NCBI RefSeq assembly: GCF_000426185.1
Contig: NZ_AUEW01000010.1
Span: 62,001-126,000 of the forward strand
DNA from: Cellulomonas sp. URHD0024
Lineage (GTDB): Bacteria > Actinomycetota > Actinomycetes > Actinomycetales > Cellulomonadaceae
Direction of reading: 5' to 3'
Length of the DNA stretch: 64,000 nt
The notes beneath the pieces were generated by a model that saw only the letters and a list, made by a program, of their open reading frames with translations, was not told the DNA's origin and made no database searches. Positions 18,000-27,543 of the stretch are shown piece by piece (the first letter of the stretch is position 1; every line of letters begins with the position of its first letter). The position numbers were made by a program, and so were the translations under genes.

Positions 18000-19186
18000 G
18001 CGCCCCACCCCAGGACGACCAGCGCCGCGTCGTCGACGAGGTCGCCGCCGTGCAGCGCCCGGACGGCGTGCAGGGTCCGGGCGACCAGGTCGGTGTGGCC
18101 GACGCCGAGCGCGTCGTCGACGACCGACAGGAAGCCCGCCTTGCCCACCCGCTCCCGACCACCACCGACGGTGGCCTCCAGGACGCCGTCCGTGTAGAGC
18201 AGGATGCGCCAGGACCCGGCGAGGTCGAGTCTCATGGGTGCCCATGACCCGCTCACCGGGATGCCGAGCGCGCGACCCCGGGCGTGGGTGGGCAGGAGGG
18301 TCGAGGGAGGACCGAGCAGGAACGGCGCAGGGTGGCCGGCCAGGTACAGGTCGACGGACGCCCGGTCAGGCGGCACGCAGACCATGGCGACGGTCGTGAA
18401 GATCTCCGGCCGCGCACGCTCCGAGATGAGCACACGCTCGAGCAGCTCGAGGATGCCGTCGGCGGGGATGTCGGCGAGGACCAGGGTGCGCCACGCGGTC
18501 CGCAACGTCGCCCCCAGCGCCGCCTCGTCGGGGCCGTGCCCGCACACGTCGCCGATGAGCGCGAGGACCGTCCCGTCGGGCCGCTCGAAGACGTCGTAGA
18601 AGTCGCCCCCGAGGACGCCGTCGCGGCCGGCCCGGTAGCCGACCTGGACCTCGAGGTGCTCGTCGAGGATGGCGGGCGTGGGCAGGAGCGCGTGCTCGAG
18701 ACGGTTGACCTCCTCGGCCCGCACGAGACTGCGGTAGAGCGCGCGGTCGGCGTCCTCGAGGTGACGGCGCTGGATCGCGTACCGCACCGACCGGGCGAGG
18801 AGCTCGGCATCCACCTCCCCCTTGACGAGGTAGTCCTGCGCGCCGGCGGCGACCGCTTCCAGACCGAGGTCGGTGCCGGCCAGCCCGGTCAGCACGACGA
18901 CCCCGGGTGCGCCGGCGCCGAGCAGCCTCTCGAGCGCGGCGATGCCGACCGCGTCGGGCAGGCCCAGGTCGAGCAGCACCAGGTCGACGTCGAGGCCGTC
19001 GAGCGCCTCGTCGAGCGTGCGCGCCCAGCTGAGCTCCACCTCGAGGTGGGCATCCTGGAGAAGCTCCTCTACCAGCAACGCGTCGCCCGCGTCGTCCTCG
19101 ACGAGGAGCAGCCGGAGCGGGGCGTCCCTGTCCTCCGTGGGGTTGCTCGCGCTGGCTCGTCGCGCGTCGGCGCGGACGTCGGTCAC
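17996..19186 (-). CDS. Receiver-PP2C (SpoIIE/RsbU-type) serine phosphatase
   Basis: A 396-residue soluble protein. Residues 24-140 form a receiver domain (D73 in LLDLGLPDAVG, Lys in YLVKGEVD); after a helical linker a PP2C/SpoIIE phosphatase domain fills the C-terminal half. The metal-binding acids are all visible: GGDFYD, GDVCGHG, YTDGVLEA and the final DDAALVVL. Such proteins dephosphorylate anti-anti-sigma factors; no such partner is encoded nearby. GTG 19186 is preceded by AGGAGGT. First gene of the three-gene signalling operon. Confidence 0.93.
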   Translation of the reverse strand: MTDVRADARRASASNPTEDRDAPLRLLLVEDDAGDALLVEELLQDAHLEVELSWARTLDEALDGLDVDLVLLDLGLPDAVGIAALERLLGAGAPGVVVLTGLAGTDLGLEAVAAGAQDYLVKGEVDAELLARSVRYAIQRRHLEDADRALYRSLVRAEEVNRLEHALLPTPAILDEHLEVQVGYRAGRDGVLGGDFYDVFERPDGTVLALIGDVCGHGPDEAALGATLRTAWRTLVLADIPADGILELLERVLISERARPEIFTTVAMVCVPPDRASVDLYLAGHPAPFLLGPPSTLLPTHARGRALGIPVSGSWAPMRLDLAGSWRILLYTDGVLEATVGGGRERVGKAGFLSVVDDALGVGHTDLVARTLHAVRALHGGDLVDDAALVVLGWGA

Positions 19187-19273
19187 CGGTACCTCCTCTC
19201 GTGGCTCCCCGCAGGATAGGGGGACCCGCACGCGACCGCCTGACGGCGGACGGCCCTCCACCCGGACGGGTGC

Positions 19274-19302
19274 GTGCCAGAACCCCACGATCGGCGGATA
19301 AT
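19274..19302 (+). promoter_or_regulatory. Putative promoter of the HelR/HelD gene
   Basis: GTGCCA (19274-19279), 17 bases, GATAAT (19297-19302). It would give a leader of about 85 bases. I saw no clear rifamycin-associated inverted repeat here. Pattern-based only. Confidence 0.4.
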
Positions 19303-19393
19303 GGACGGCCGCTCTGTGCGCCGCGCGTCCCCCGACGCGCCGACGGGCGCTGGACGCACGGCCGGTCGACCCGGCGGAACGGAGAACGCCCAC

Positions 19394-21631
19394 GTGGCAG
19401 GCATGGACAACGAGCTGGCCGGCGAGCAGCTGGTCGTCGACCAGCTCTACGGGCGGCTCGACGACCTGCGGGCGCAGACGCGTGCGCGGCTGGCCGAGGT
19501 CCGTCGCGAGGGTCCGTCCGGCTCCCCGCAGAACCGCAGCGAGCGCGATGCGTTCGCCACGTTGTACGAGGACCGGATCGCCCAGCTCGAAGCGGTCGAG
19601 GAGCGGCTCGTGTTCGGCCGCCTCGACCTCGCCGACGACACCCGCCGCTACATCGGCCGTATCGGACTGACGGATGCGGAGCAGAGCCAGCTGCTGACGG
19701 ACTGGCGGGCGCCGGCCGCGCAGCCGTTCTACCGCGCGACCGCCAAGAACCCGGACGGCGTCGTCCAGCGCCGGCACGTCGTCACGCGGGGGCGGACCGT
19801 CACCAGCGTCGAGGACGAGGTGCTCGACCTGGAGCGGCTGGGCGACTCCGAGGCCCGCCTGTCCGGGCTGTCCGGCGAGGGCGCTCTCCTCGCGGGTCTC
19901 GCCGCGGGGCGCACGGGTCGGATGGGCGACATCGTCGCGACGATCCAGGGTGAGCAGGACGCGATCATCAGGTCCGAGCTGAACGGCGCGCTCGTCGTGC
20001 AGGGCGGTCCGGGTACCGGCAAGACCGCTGTCGCGCTGCATCGCGCCGCCTACCTGCTCTATGCGCACCGCCGGCTGCTCGAACGCTCTGGCGTTCTCCT
20101 CGTCGGTCCCAGCCGCACGTTCCTGCGGTACATCGACCAGGTGCTCCCCTCGCTCGGCGAGACCGGTGTGGTCACGACGACCGTCTCGGAGCTCTACCCC
20201 GGCATCGTCGCCACGGCGACCGAGGACGAGCGGCTCGCCGAGCTCAAGGGCCGCGCGCTGTGGGCCGACGTCATCGCCCGGGCGGTCCGGGACCGCGAGC
20301 GGGTACCCGCCCAGCCCGTGCACGTGCGCGTCGAGGGCCACGACCTGGTCATCCGGCCGGGCGACATCGCCTCGGCCATCGCCCGCGCCCGCCGCAACCA
20401 CCGTCCGCACAACCAGGCCCGCATCGCGTTCGTGCGCGACATGCTCGGCCGGCTCGCGGACCAGTACGTGACGTCGCTCGGCCAGGACGTCCCGCCCGAC
20501 GAGCGCGGCGAGATCATCGAGGAGATCCGCACCAACCGCGAGGTGCGCATCGCACTGAACCTCGCGTGGATGCCCATCACGCCGCAGAAGCTGCTCTCCG
20601 ACCTGTTCAGCAAGCCCGCGCGGCTGGCGTCAGCCGCACCTGGCATGGCCTCGCAGCAGCGCGCGATGCTGCTGCGTGCCCCCGACGCTCCCTGGACGCC
20701 GGCGGACGTCCCCCTTCTCGACGAGGCCGCCGAGCTGCTCGGCGAGGACGACCAGGCGGCGCGGGCGGAGGCTCGCGCCGCGGCAGAGCGGCGCACGTCG
20801 GAGGTGGCGTACGCCCGACAGGTGCTCGAGTCGACGGGCGCCGGCGGGATGGTCTCGGCCGAGATGCTGGCTGACCGCTTCGCGACGACAGGTCCGACCC
20901 TCACGACGGCGGAGCGTGCCGCAGCGGACCGCTCGTGGACGTACGGCCACGTGGTGGTGGACGAGGCGCAGGAGCTGTCGGCGATGGCGTGGCGGTGCCT
21001 CCTGCGCCGGGTGCCGACGCGGTCCCTGACGATCGTCGGCGACGTCGCCCAGACGACCGCCGCCGCCGGTGCGCGCTCCTGGGCGAGCCAGCTGGACCCC
21101 GTCCTGCGCTCGTCGTGGCGACTCAACGAGCTCACCGTCAACTACCGGACACCCGCGGCGGTCGCCGACACGGCCCGTCGGGTCGCCGTCGCCGCTCGGC
21201 TCCCGGTCAGCCCGCTGACGTCGGCACGCGACGTGCCCGACTCGTTGATCGTCGAGCGCGTCCCGGCCGACGCGTTCGCGGAGACGGTCGCCCGTCGGGC
21301 CGAGAAGCTCAGTGCCGAGATCACCGACGAGACGGGCGCAGGGCGCCTCGCCGTCATCGCGGTCGACGCCCGGCTCGCCGAGATCACCGACGCGCTCGCC
21401 GGCGCCGGGCTGCGTGCGGCCGTCGGGACTGGCGCGAGCGCGGCTGACCTGGACGCGCAGCTGGTCGTGCTCACCCCCCGCGAGGCCAAGGGGTTGGAGT
21501 TCGATGTCGTCGTCCTCGTGGAGCCTGCCGAGGTGCTCGCCGCCAGCGCCGGTGACCTCTACGTCGCCATGACGCGCCCGACCCGGACGCTGCAGGTCGT
21601 CCACGACCGTCCCCTGCCGCAGGGTTGGTGA
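19394..21631 (+). CDS. HelR/HelD-type RNA polymerase-recycling ATPase (UvrD-like)
   Basis: HelD-class motors bind stalled RNA polymerase and strip it from DNA and RNA; HelR members displace rifamycins. The product has about 745 residues. An N-terminal coiled coil (residues 5-60), Walker A GGPGTGKTAVALHRAAYLLY, Walker B VVVDEAQELSAMAWRCLLRR, VGDVAQTTA, ELTVNYRTPA and PREAKGLEFDVVVLVEP are visible. GTG 19394 has GGAG 9 bases upstream; ATG 19403 is the alternative. The assignment to HelR rather than HelD is not settled by sequence alone. Confidence 0.88.
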   Translation: MAGMDNELAGEQLVVDQLYGRLDDLRAQTRARLAEVRREGPSGSPQNRSERDAFATLYEDRIAQLEAVEERLVFGRLDLADDTRRYIGRIGLTDAEQSQLLTDWRAPAAQPFYRATAKNPDGVVQRRHVVTRGRTVTSVEDEVLDLERLGDSEARLSGLSGEGALLAGLAAGRTGRMGDIVATIQGEQDAIIRSELNGALVVQGGPGTGKTAVALHRAAYLLYAHRRLLERSGVLLVGPSRTFLRYIDQVLPSLGETGVVTTTVSELYPGIVATATEDERLAELKGRALWADVIARAVRDRERVPAQPVHVRVEGHDLVIRPGDIASAIARARRNHRPHNQARIAFVRDMLGRLADQYVTSLGQDVPPDERGEIIEEIRTNREVRIALNLAWMPITPQKLLSDLFSKPARLASAAPGMASQQRAMLLRAPDAPWTPADVPLLDEAAELLGEDDQAARAEARAAAERRTSEVAYARQVLESTGAGGMVSAEMLADRFATTGPTLTTAERAAADRSWTYGHVVVDEAQELSAMAWRCLLRRVPTRSLTIVGDVAQTTAAAGARSWASQLDPVLRSSWRLNELTVNYRTPAAVADTARRVAVAARLPVSPLTSARDVPDSLIVERVPADAFAETVARRAEKLSAEITDETGAGRLAVIAVDARLAEITDALAGAGLRAAVGTGASAADLDAQLVVLTPREAKGLEFDVVVLVEPAEVLAASAGDLYVAMTRPTRTLQVVHDRPLPQGW

Positions 21632-21700
21632 GCTGCCGCCGACTGTCCGCTGGGCGGACCGTCGCTAGGCCCGGGCCCCGACCAGGCGCACCATAGGCCC

Positions 21701-22900
21701 GTGCCCAAAGCCCTCCTGCTCGAAAATCTGCACCCTCAGGCCGTCTCGATCCTCGAGGCCGCCGGCTACGACGTGACCACCCGGACGGGCGCGCTCGACG
21801 AGTCCGAGCTCATCGACGCCCTCGAGGGCGTGCAGGTGCTCGGTATCCGGTCCAAGACCCACGTCACGGCCGAGGTGCTGGCCAACGCCCCCGACCTGGT
21901 CGCGATCGGCGCCTACTGCATCGGCACCAACCAGATCGACCTCGCCGACGCCGCCGCCCGCGGCGTCGCGACGTTCAACGCGCCCTTCTCCAACACGAGG
22001 TCGGTCGTCGAGATCGCGTTGGCCCAGATGATCGCGCTGACGCGGCGCCTGACCGAGTTCGACAAGGCGATGCACGACGGCGTCTGGAACAAGTCCGCGA
22101 CCGGCGCGCACGAGATCCGCGGCCGGACGCTCGGCATCATCGGCTACGGCAACATCGGCACGCAGCTCTCGGTGCTCGCCGAGAACCTCGGTCTGTCGGT
22201 CGTGTTCTACGACACCGCCGAGAAGCTCGCGCTCGGCAACGCTCGCCGCATGGACACCCTCGACGAGCTCCTGGCGACCGCGGACATCGTGACTCTGCAC
22301 GTCGACGGTCGCAGCGGGAACGCGGGGTTGTTCGGAGCCAAGCAGTTCGCTCAGATGCGGCCGGGCGCGGTCTTCCTGAACCTGTCACGCGGGTTCGTCG
22401 TCGACTACGCCGCGCTGCGCGACGCGGTCGTGTCGGGCCACGTCAGCGGTGCGGCGGTCGACGTGTTCCCCGTCGAGCCCAAGCGCAAGGGCGACCCGTT
22501 CGACTCCGAGCTGCGCGGCCTACCGAACGTCATCCTCACGCCGCACACGGGCGGATCGACCGAGGAGGCCCAGGAGGCGATCGGGCAGTTCGTCTCGGCG
22601 AAGCTTCGCGACTACATGAACACCGGCTCGACGACGCTGAGCGTCAACGTGCCCAACCTCGCTCTCGAGCAGAAGCCCGGCGTGCACCGGCTCGCGTACC
22701 TGCACCGCAACGTGCCGGGTGTGCTCGCCGCCGTCAACGCCACGCTCGCCGAGCACGGCGTGAACATCGAGGGCCAGCTGCTCACCACGTCCGGTGAGCT
22801 CGGCTACGTCGTCACCGACGCCGGAGCGCCGATCGACCCGGTCGTCGTCGACGCGCTCACCTCGCGGCCGGAGTCGGTCCGCCTGCGCCAGCTGTCCTGA
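21701..22900 (+). CDS. serA: D-3-phosphoglycerate dehydrogenase (SerA) with ACT domain
   Basis: SerA oxidises 3-phosphoglycerate in the first step of serine synthesis. The 399-residue product has a substrate-binding domain, the NAD-binding GYGNIG loop (148-153), the catalytic region (VFLNLSRGFVVDYAAL, ILTPHTGGSTEEAQ), and an ACT domain (about 325-399) that normally binds serine as a feedback inhibitor. Its size fits the E. coli-type short enzyme rather than the roughly 530-residue mycobacterial type. Starts at GTG; no clear ribosome site. Confidence 0.9.
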   Translation: MPKALLLENLHPQAVSILEAAGYDVTTRTGALDESELIDALEGVQVLGIRSKTHVTAEVLANAPDLVAIGAYCIGTNQIDLADAAARGVATFNAPFSNTRSVVEIALAQMIALTRRLTEFDKAMHDGVWNKSATGAHEIRGRTLGIIGYGNIGTQLSVLAENLGLSVVFYDTAEKLALGNARRMDTLDELLATADIVTLHVDGRSGNAGLFGAKQFAQMRPGAVFLNLSRGFVVDYAALRDAVVSGHVSGAAVDVFPVEPKRKGDPFDSELRGLPNVILTPHTGGSTEEAQEAIGQFVSAKLRDYMNTGSTTLSVNVPNLALEQKPGVHRLAYLHRNVPGVLAAVNATLAEHGVNIEGQLLTTSGELGYVVTDAGAPIDPVVVDALTSRPESVRLRQLS

Positions 22901-22907
22901 CCTGAAC

Positions 22908-22946
22908 GACGAGGGGCCCGACCGTTCGACGGTCGGGCCCCTCGTC
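22908..22946. terminator. Bidirectional terminator between serA and the DUF5302 gene
   Basis: A perfect 18-bp inverted repeat (22908-22925 and 22929-22946) with a 3-base loop TCG, between two convergent genes. Very stable; followed by CGTCGTC rather than a T-run. Confidence 0.9.
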
Positions 22947-22956
22947 GTCGTCTTCG

Positions 22957-23154
22957 TCAGGCGGAGCCCGACTTGCGCTGGAACCGGCGCTGCGTGGGAC
23001 CTGCGGTCTCCGAACCGTGGACCTGGCCCGTGTTCGAGGACCCGTCCGACGTCCGGTGCTGGTTCGTCTTCTTACGCTCGAGCGCCTCGCGGTACTTCGC
23101 CTTCGCGTCCTCGCTCACCGCTGCCGTGGTCGTCTTCTCGTCGTTCTTCGCCAT
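22957..23154 (-). CDS. DUF5302 family small protein
   Basis: A 65-residue, lysine- and glutamine-rich, probably disordered protein of the actinobacterial DUF5302 family: MAKNDEKTTTAAVSEDAKAK at the start, then EALERKK, TGQVHGSET and a basic FQRKSG end. Function is unknown. ATG 23154 has AGGAGG upstream. A longer in-frame stretch upstream is not family-like. It ends 10 bases beyond the shared terminator. Confidence 0.88.
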   Translation of the reverse strand: MAKNDEKTTTAAVSEDAKAKYREALERKKTNQHRTSDGSSNTGQVHGSETAGPTQRRFQRKSGSA

Positions 23155-23276
23155 GGGCGTTTCCTCCTGTGCGGTGTACGTCTGCGGTGTGGCGTCTGCG
23201 CCTCTCCCCCGCCAGCGTCCCTGAAGCCGGCCGATGACGCCACCCCTTCTCATCCCCGGCAGGTAGCGTCGCCCGG

Positions 23277-24281
23277 GTGGACCTGCCGCACCGCCGTTCC
23301 GGAGGGCTCTCGCTGCCTGTCGTCTCGCTCGGCCTGTGGCAGAACTTCGGCTCCGCGACACCGTTCGCCGACCAGCGTCGACTCGTCCTGCACGCCGTCG
23401 ACCGAGGTGTCGTGCACCTGGATCTCGCGAACAACTACGGCCCCCCGCCGTTCGCCGCCGAGTCGTCGGTGGGCCGTCTGCTGGCCACCGACCTGCGCCG
23501 GGACGAGCTCGTCATCACGACGAAGGCCGGCTACCGCGCGTGGCCAGGACCCTACGGCGAGCACGGGTCCCGCAAGTACGTGCTGGCCTCCCTCGACGAG
23601 TCGCTGCGGCGGCTCGGGACCGACCGGGTCGACGTCTTCTACAGCCACCGGTTCGACCCGCACACCCCGCTCGAGGAGACGCTGGGCGCCCTGCAGTCCG
23701 CGGTGCGGTCCGGCAAGGCGCTGTACGCGGGGATCTCGTCGTACTCGGCCGACCGCACCGTCGCGGCGCTCGAGGTGGCACAGTCCATCGGGCTGTCACT
23801 GGCGGTGCACCAGCCCGCCTACTCGATGCTCAACCGCTGGGTCGAGCGACCCGGCGCCGATGGTCGCTCCCTGCTCGACGTCGCCTCGGCGGCCGGGATG
23901 GCCGTCGTCGCGTTCTCCCCACTCGGCCAAGGGGTCCTGACCACCCGGTACCTGCGCGGGATCCCGGCCGACTCACGCGTCGCCCGTGGCGGACCGCTCC
24001 GCCCGGAGTGGCTCACCGGCGAGGTCCTCGACCACGTGCGCGCGCTCGACGCGATCGCCGGGGCGGGTGGACGCACGCTGCCGCAGCTGGCGCTGGCCTG
24101 GGTGCTGCGCGACCCGCGGGTCACCTCGGTTCTCGTCGGCGCACGAACCACCGACCAGCTCGACGACAACCTCGCGTGCACCATGGGCCCGCCCCTCGAG
24201 GACGACGAGCTCGCAGCGATCGAGCCACATGCCGTCGATGCCGGGATCAACCTGTGGGGGTCGAGGTCGAGCGATCTGTGA
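23277..24281 (+). CDS. Aldo/keto reductase (YghZ/MgrA-like)
   Basis: A 334-residue NADPH-dependent oxidoreductase with the TIM-barrel AKR fold: catalytic D49 and Y54 in HLDLANNYG, the Lys in VITTKAGY, His in VFYSHRFD, and the C-terminal cofactor region TSVLVGARTTDQLDDNL. It is closest to the YghZ (GpeA/Mgr) group acting on methylglyoxal or glyceraldehyde-type aldehydes; substrate is not determined here. GTG 23277 follows TAGCGT (23264-23269) by 7 bases, a leaderless arrangement. Its 3' end overlaps the convergent peptidase gene by 35 bases. Confidence 0.9.
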   Translation: MDLPHRRSGGLSLPVVSLGLWQNFGSATPFADQRRLVLHAVDRGVVHLDLANNYGPPPFAAESSVGRLLATDLRRDELVITTKAGYRAWPGPYGEHGSRKYVLASLDESLRRLGTDRVDVFYSHRFDPHTPLEETLGALQSAVRSGKALYAGISSYSADRTVAALEVAQSIGLSLAVHQPAYSMLNRWVERPGADGRSLLDVASAAGMAVVAFSPLGQGVLTTRYLRGIPADSRVARGGPLRPEWLTGEVLDHVRALDAIAGAGGRTLPQLALAWVLRDPRVTSVLVGARTTDQLDDNLACTMGPPLEDDELAAIEPHAVDAGINLWGSRSSDL

Positions 24282-26253
24282 CCGGCAGGTGGCGCTCCCA
24301 CCAGTGCAGGATGTGCTCGAACCGCTGCTGGCGATGTTTCGGCGTGCCTGAGCGGCTGAGCTCGTGGCCCTCGCCCGGGAACAGCAGCAGCTCGGCCTCG
24401 ACGCCACGACGCTTGAGCTCCACGAACCAGCGCTGGCCCTGCTCCACAGGGCACCGCCAGTCCTGCTCGGAGTGGATCACCAGCGTCGGCGTCCGGACGG
24501 AGCCCACGTGGGCCATCGGCGACTGGGCGGCGACCGCGGCCGCACCGACCTCGTCTGCTGCGTCGCCGAGGTAGTCCAGGCCGAAGAACCAGCCGATGTC
24601 GCTCGATCCGACGAAGCTGACCGGGTCGAGGAAACCTCGCTCGACGATCGCCGCCGCGAACCGGTCCGTCCGGGTGGTCAGCCACGCCGTCAGGTAGCCA
24701 CCGTACGAGCCGCCCATCACGCCGACCCGGCCACCGTCGAGGTCGGGGTCCTCCAGCGCCCGGCCGAGCAGCGCGAGCACGTCCTCGGTGTCCACCGTGC
24801 CGAAGGCGCCCCGCAGCGCCCGACCGTGCTCGGCGCCGTAGCCTGACGAACCGCGGGGGTTGCCGTACACGACCGCGTAGCCCGCCTGCGCGAGCACCTG
24901 GACCTCGTCGAAGAGCCCGTGCGTGTACTGCGAGAACGGGCCCCCGTGGATCATCACGATCGTGGGGTGCGGTCCGGCGCCGTCCGGGCGGAGCACCCAT
25001 CCGTGCACCGGGTACCCGTCGGACGACCGGGTCGTGATCTCCACCGGCAGACGCACGTGCCCCGTGGCGTGCAGCTCCGCCGACAGGTCCGTCAGCGCGG
25101 TCGCACCACCGCCTGCATCGACGACGAACACGTCGCCCGTGGACGTCGGCGTCGACGCCGTGACCACGATCCGGCCGCCGCCCGCAGCAGCCCCCGACAC
25201 GACGGCAGTGCTGTCGACCAGCGTCCGCAGAGAACCGTCGGTTCCCACCCGCAGGAGGCTGACGGCCCCGCGCCCCTCACCTGCCACCAGCGCACTGCCC
25301 TCGTGCTCCACGAGGACGCTGGTCAGCAGGTCGACGCTCTCCGGGTCCGTCAGGCGGACGGGGGTCGCCGACGGGTCCCCGAGCGCCACCCGGAACAGCC
25401 CGACCTGCGCAGCGACGAAGTCCCGGCCCGTCGGTCCCAGGTCGCTCGCGAGCAGCCACACCCACGGGCCGTCGGCGGACGGCAGGACCGCCTCGACATC
25501 GAGGGTGCTTCCGGCGTCGGCATCCGTGAGCGGGGCGGGCGGCCGCGGAGCTCCCACGGGGTGGGCGTCGATCAGCACAGCGTCCTGCCGCAGATCGGTC
25601 TCCCGGTCTCGGTGGCGAGCACTGGTCGCGACGAGACCGTCACCCGACGGCAGCCAGCGCGCACCACCGACCCCGACGTCCCCGCTGGTCAGCGCGAGCG
25701 GGTGGGGAAGCTCGTCGGCGTTCTCGTGCTCGCCGGCGGACCACTCGACGACGAACAGGTGCTGCGGTCGGTCGCGCACGAAGCCGACCCCGTCGGCGCG
25801 GTACCTCAGCTCGGTGACCAGCCGCGGCGGCTCGGCGCCCGGGCGCCCGTCGGGCTCGTACCGACCGGCTTCCGGCACGCGGGCCAGGTAGGCGATCCGT
25901 GAGCCGTCCGGGGAGAAGCGCGGTGACGACGCCCCGAGCGGGACATCGGTGAGCCGAACCGGCTCACCACCCGTGGCCTCGACGACGTGCACCTGGGGCT
26001 TGCCCTGCGGCTCCGCGCGCAGGAAGGCGACCCAGCGACCGTCAGCCGAGACGTCGGGTGAGGTGTCCCGGTGGCCCCGGGTCAGCCTGCGCGGACCGGC
26101 CGTCTCGTCGCCGAGCGGGACGGTCCACAGACCACCCGTGTACTCGTCGTCCGAGAGGCGCGGGCGGACGACCGACACGACAGCACGCGTGCCGTCCGGG
26201 CCGACCGCCGGCGGACCCGGAACTCGCAGGAACTCGATGTCGGTAGGCAGCAC
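24247..26253 (-). CDS. S9-family prolyl oligopeptidase-like serine peptidase
   Basis: The 668-residue product has an N-terminal beta-propeller (about 1-380, WD40-like PD40 repeats such as SPRFSPDGSRIAYLA and DTSPDVSADGRWVAFLR) and a C-terminal alpha/beta hydrolase domain. The catalytic triad fits S516 (GGSYGGYLTAW), D598 (SEQDWRC) and H630 (GEGHELS). No signal peptide, so probably cytoplasmic, acting on short peptides or acyl-peptides. Confidence 0.92.
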   Translation of the reverse strand: MLPTDIEFLRVPGPPAVGPDGTRAVVSVVRPRLSDDEYTGGLWTVPLGDETAGPRRLTRGHRDTSPDVSADGRWVAFLRAEPQGKPQVHVVEATGGEPVRLTDVPLGASSPRFSPDGSRIAYLARVPEAGRYEPDGRPGAEPPRLVTELRYRADGVGFVRDRPQHLFVVEWSAGEHENADELPHPLALTSGDVGVGGARWLPSGDGLVATSARHRDRETDLRQDAVLIDAHPVGAPRPPAPLTDADAGSTLDVEAVLPSADGPWVWLLASDLGPTGRDFVAAQVGLFRVALGDPSATPVRLTDPESVDLLTSVLVEHEGSALVAGEGRGAVSLLRVGTDGSLRTLVDSTAVVSGAAAGGGRIVVTASTPTSTGDVFVVDAGGGATALTDLSAELHATGHVRLPVEITTRSSDGYPVHGWVLRPDGAGPHPTIVMIHGGPFSQYTHGLFDEVQVLAQAGYAVVYGNPRGSSGYGAEHGRALRGAFGTVDTEDVLALLGRALEDPDLDGGRVGVMGGSYGGYLTAWLTTRTDRFAAAIVERGFLDPVSFVGSSDIGWFFGLDYLGDAADEVGAAAVAAQSPMAHVGSVRTPTLVIHSEQDWRCPVEQGQRWFVELKRRGVEAELLLFPGEGHELSRSGTPKHRQQRFEHILHWWERHLPVTDRSTSTPTG

Positions 26254-26300
26254 CAGACGAACCTATTCCGCTGCGCCCACTGACGTCGCGACGAAGCCCG

Positions 26301-26819
26301 TCAGTCCCGAACCGTCGACCCGGCCTGTGGTCCGTCCTCTGCGACGACGTCGCCGTCGGTGTCGATCTCGGCCTCGTGCTCCGCGCGCAGCACCGTGATC
26401 GCGGCCTCGAAGTCTTCCAGCGAGTCGAACGCCTGATAGACCGACGCGAAACGCAGGTAGGCGACCTCGTCGAGCTCACGGAGCGGACCCAGGATCGCCA
26501 GGCCGATCTCGTAGGCGTCGATCTCCGCCGACCCTGCGCCGCGCAGCGTCTCCTCGACCTTCTGGGCGAGCAGGGCGAGGTCGTCCTCGCTCACCGGGCG
26601 CCCCTGGCACGCCTTGCGCACGCCGCCGGCGATCTTCTCCCGGCTGAACGGCTCGGTCGCGCCCGACCGCTTGACCACGGACAGGCTCGCGGTCTCGACG
26701 GTGGTGAAGCGGCGGTTGCAGCTCGGGCACTGGCGCCTGCGACGGATGGTCGAACCGTCGTCCGACGTCCGCGAGTCGACGACCCGCGAGTCCGGGTTGC
26801 GGCAGAACGGACAGTGCAC
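26301..26819 (-). CDS. nrdR: Transcriptional repressor NrdR
   Basis: NrdR senses ATP/dATP and represses ribonucleotide reductase genes. The 172-residue product has the N-terminal zinc ribbon with two CxxC pairs (CPFC, CPSC) and the ATP-cone domain ([23 protein letters not shown]). The C-terminal tail of about 25 residues is acidic and longer than in the core family. GTG start at 26819. No nrd genes lie in the window. A good promoter lies at 26908-26880. Confidence 0.96.
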   Translation of the reverse strand: MHCPFCRNPDSRVVDSRTSDDGSTIRRRRQCPSCNRRFTTVETASLSVVKRSGATEPFSREKIAGGVRKACQGRPVSEDDLALLAQKVEETLRGAGSAEIDAYEIGLAILGPLRELDEVAYLRFASVYQAFDSLEDFEAAITVLRAEHEAEIDTDGDVVAEDGPQAGSTVRD

Positions 26820-27156
26820 CGGATCCCCTTCGAGTGCGTGGCACCGGGCAACCGGCGCGGCGTCAGCAACGCCTCCGTGACGGTAGGCCAGCGGCTGCGC
26901 CGTCGCAAGGCGCCCCGCCTCGCCTCGGCTCCCGCACTCGCACAGGACACAGCGCCACGCTCATCCGCGTGACGCACGGCCCTCGGTGACACTCGACCCT
27001 CATCGCGCCGCGCCACGGCACCACAGCCGGCACGGCACCACGGCCGCGGCCCGAGGCCGACCGGACCGCCCGCAGCTGCATGCGGATTGACCCCACAACC
27101 ACTCGCAGGCGCAGGAACCACATCCGCCAGTGCCCACGACCCGCGTGGCCCCCGAA
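26820..27156. other. Non-coding stretch upstream of nrdR
   Basis: I see no convincing gene. It contains the nrdR promoter (26880-26908) and two imperfect copies of ACGGCACCAC near 27012-27040. I found no NrdR-type box. Confidence 0.5.
26880..26908 (-). promoter_or_regulatory. Putative nrdR promoter
   Basis: On the minus strand TTGCGA (26908-26903), 17 bases, TACCGT (26885-26880), about 60 bases before the nrdR GTG. Pattern-based but close to the sigma-70 form used in actinobacteria. Confidence 0.55.
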
Positions 27157-27543
27157 TCAGACACGCGGAACGACGATCACCTGACCAGCCATCAGGCCGG
27201 AGCCGGGCAGCTCGTTCAGGCGGACCAGCTCGACGACGACGTCGCGCACGTCCTGCCCGGGATCAGCGATGGTGCTCGCGATCTGCCACATCGTCTCGCC
27301 CTTCTGCACGACGTGCTGCTCGACCTGCTGCGCCGGCAGCGGGCTGTCCGCGGCGGCACGGCCGGCACCCAGGACCGCACCCGCGACCAGCACCAACGCA
27401 AGGAACCAGAGCACCAAGCGACCCCGCCCAGTCAGGGACAGGTCGGACAGGCGGGGAACGTCGGTACGGGACGAACGGGTCGCGGGACGCCCGGTCGAGG
27501 ACGTCACCTTCGGCAGCGTCGGTGCCATCGCCATCGTGGTCAT
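27157..27543 (-). CDS. LysM-domain membrane protein divergent from lexA (YneA/ChiZ-like position)
   Basis: A 128-residue protein with a cytoplasmic head of about 40 residues, one membrane helix (about 44-64, VLWFLALVLVAGAVLGAG) and an external LysM peptidoglycan-binding domain (about 77-128, VVQKGETMWQIAS...GSGLMAGQVIVVPRV). A LysM gene divergent from lexA is also seen as yneA in Bacillus and Rv2719c in Mycobacterium, where the product halts division in the SOS response; this role is inferred from position and build. ATG 27543 follows GAGGGA. LexA-type boxes overlap its predicted start of transcription. Confidence 0.85.
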   Translation of the reverse strand: MTTMAMAPTLPKVTSSTGRPATRSSRTDVPRLSDLSLTGRGRLVLWFLALVLVAGAVLGAGRAAADSPLPAQQVEQHVVQKGETMWQIASTIADPGQDVRDVVVELVRLNELPGSGLMAGQVIVVPRV

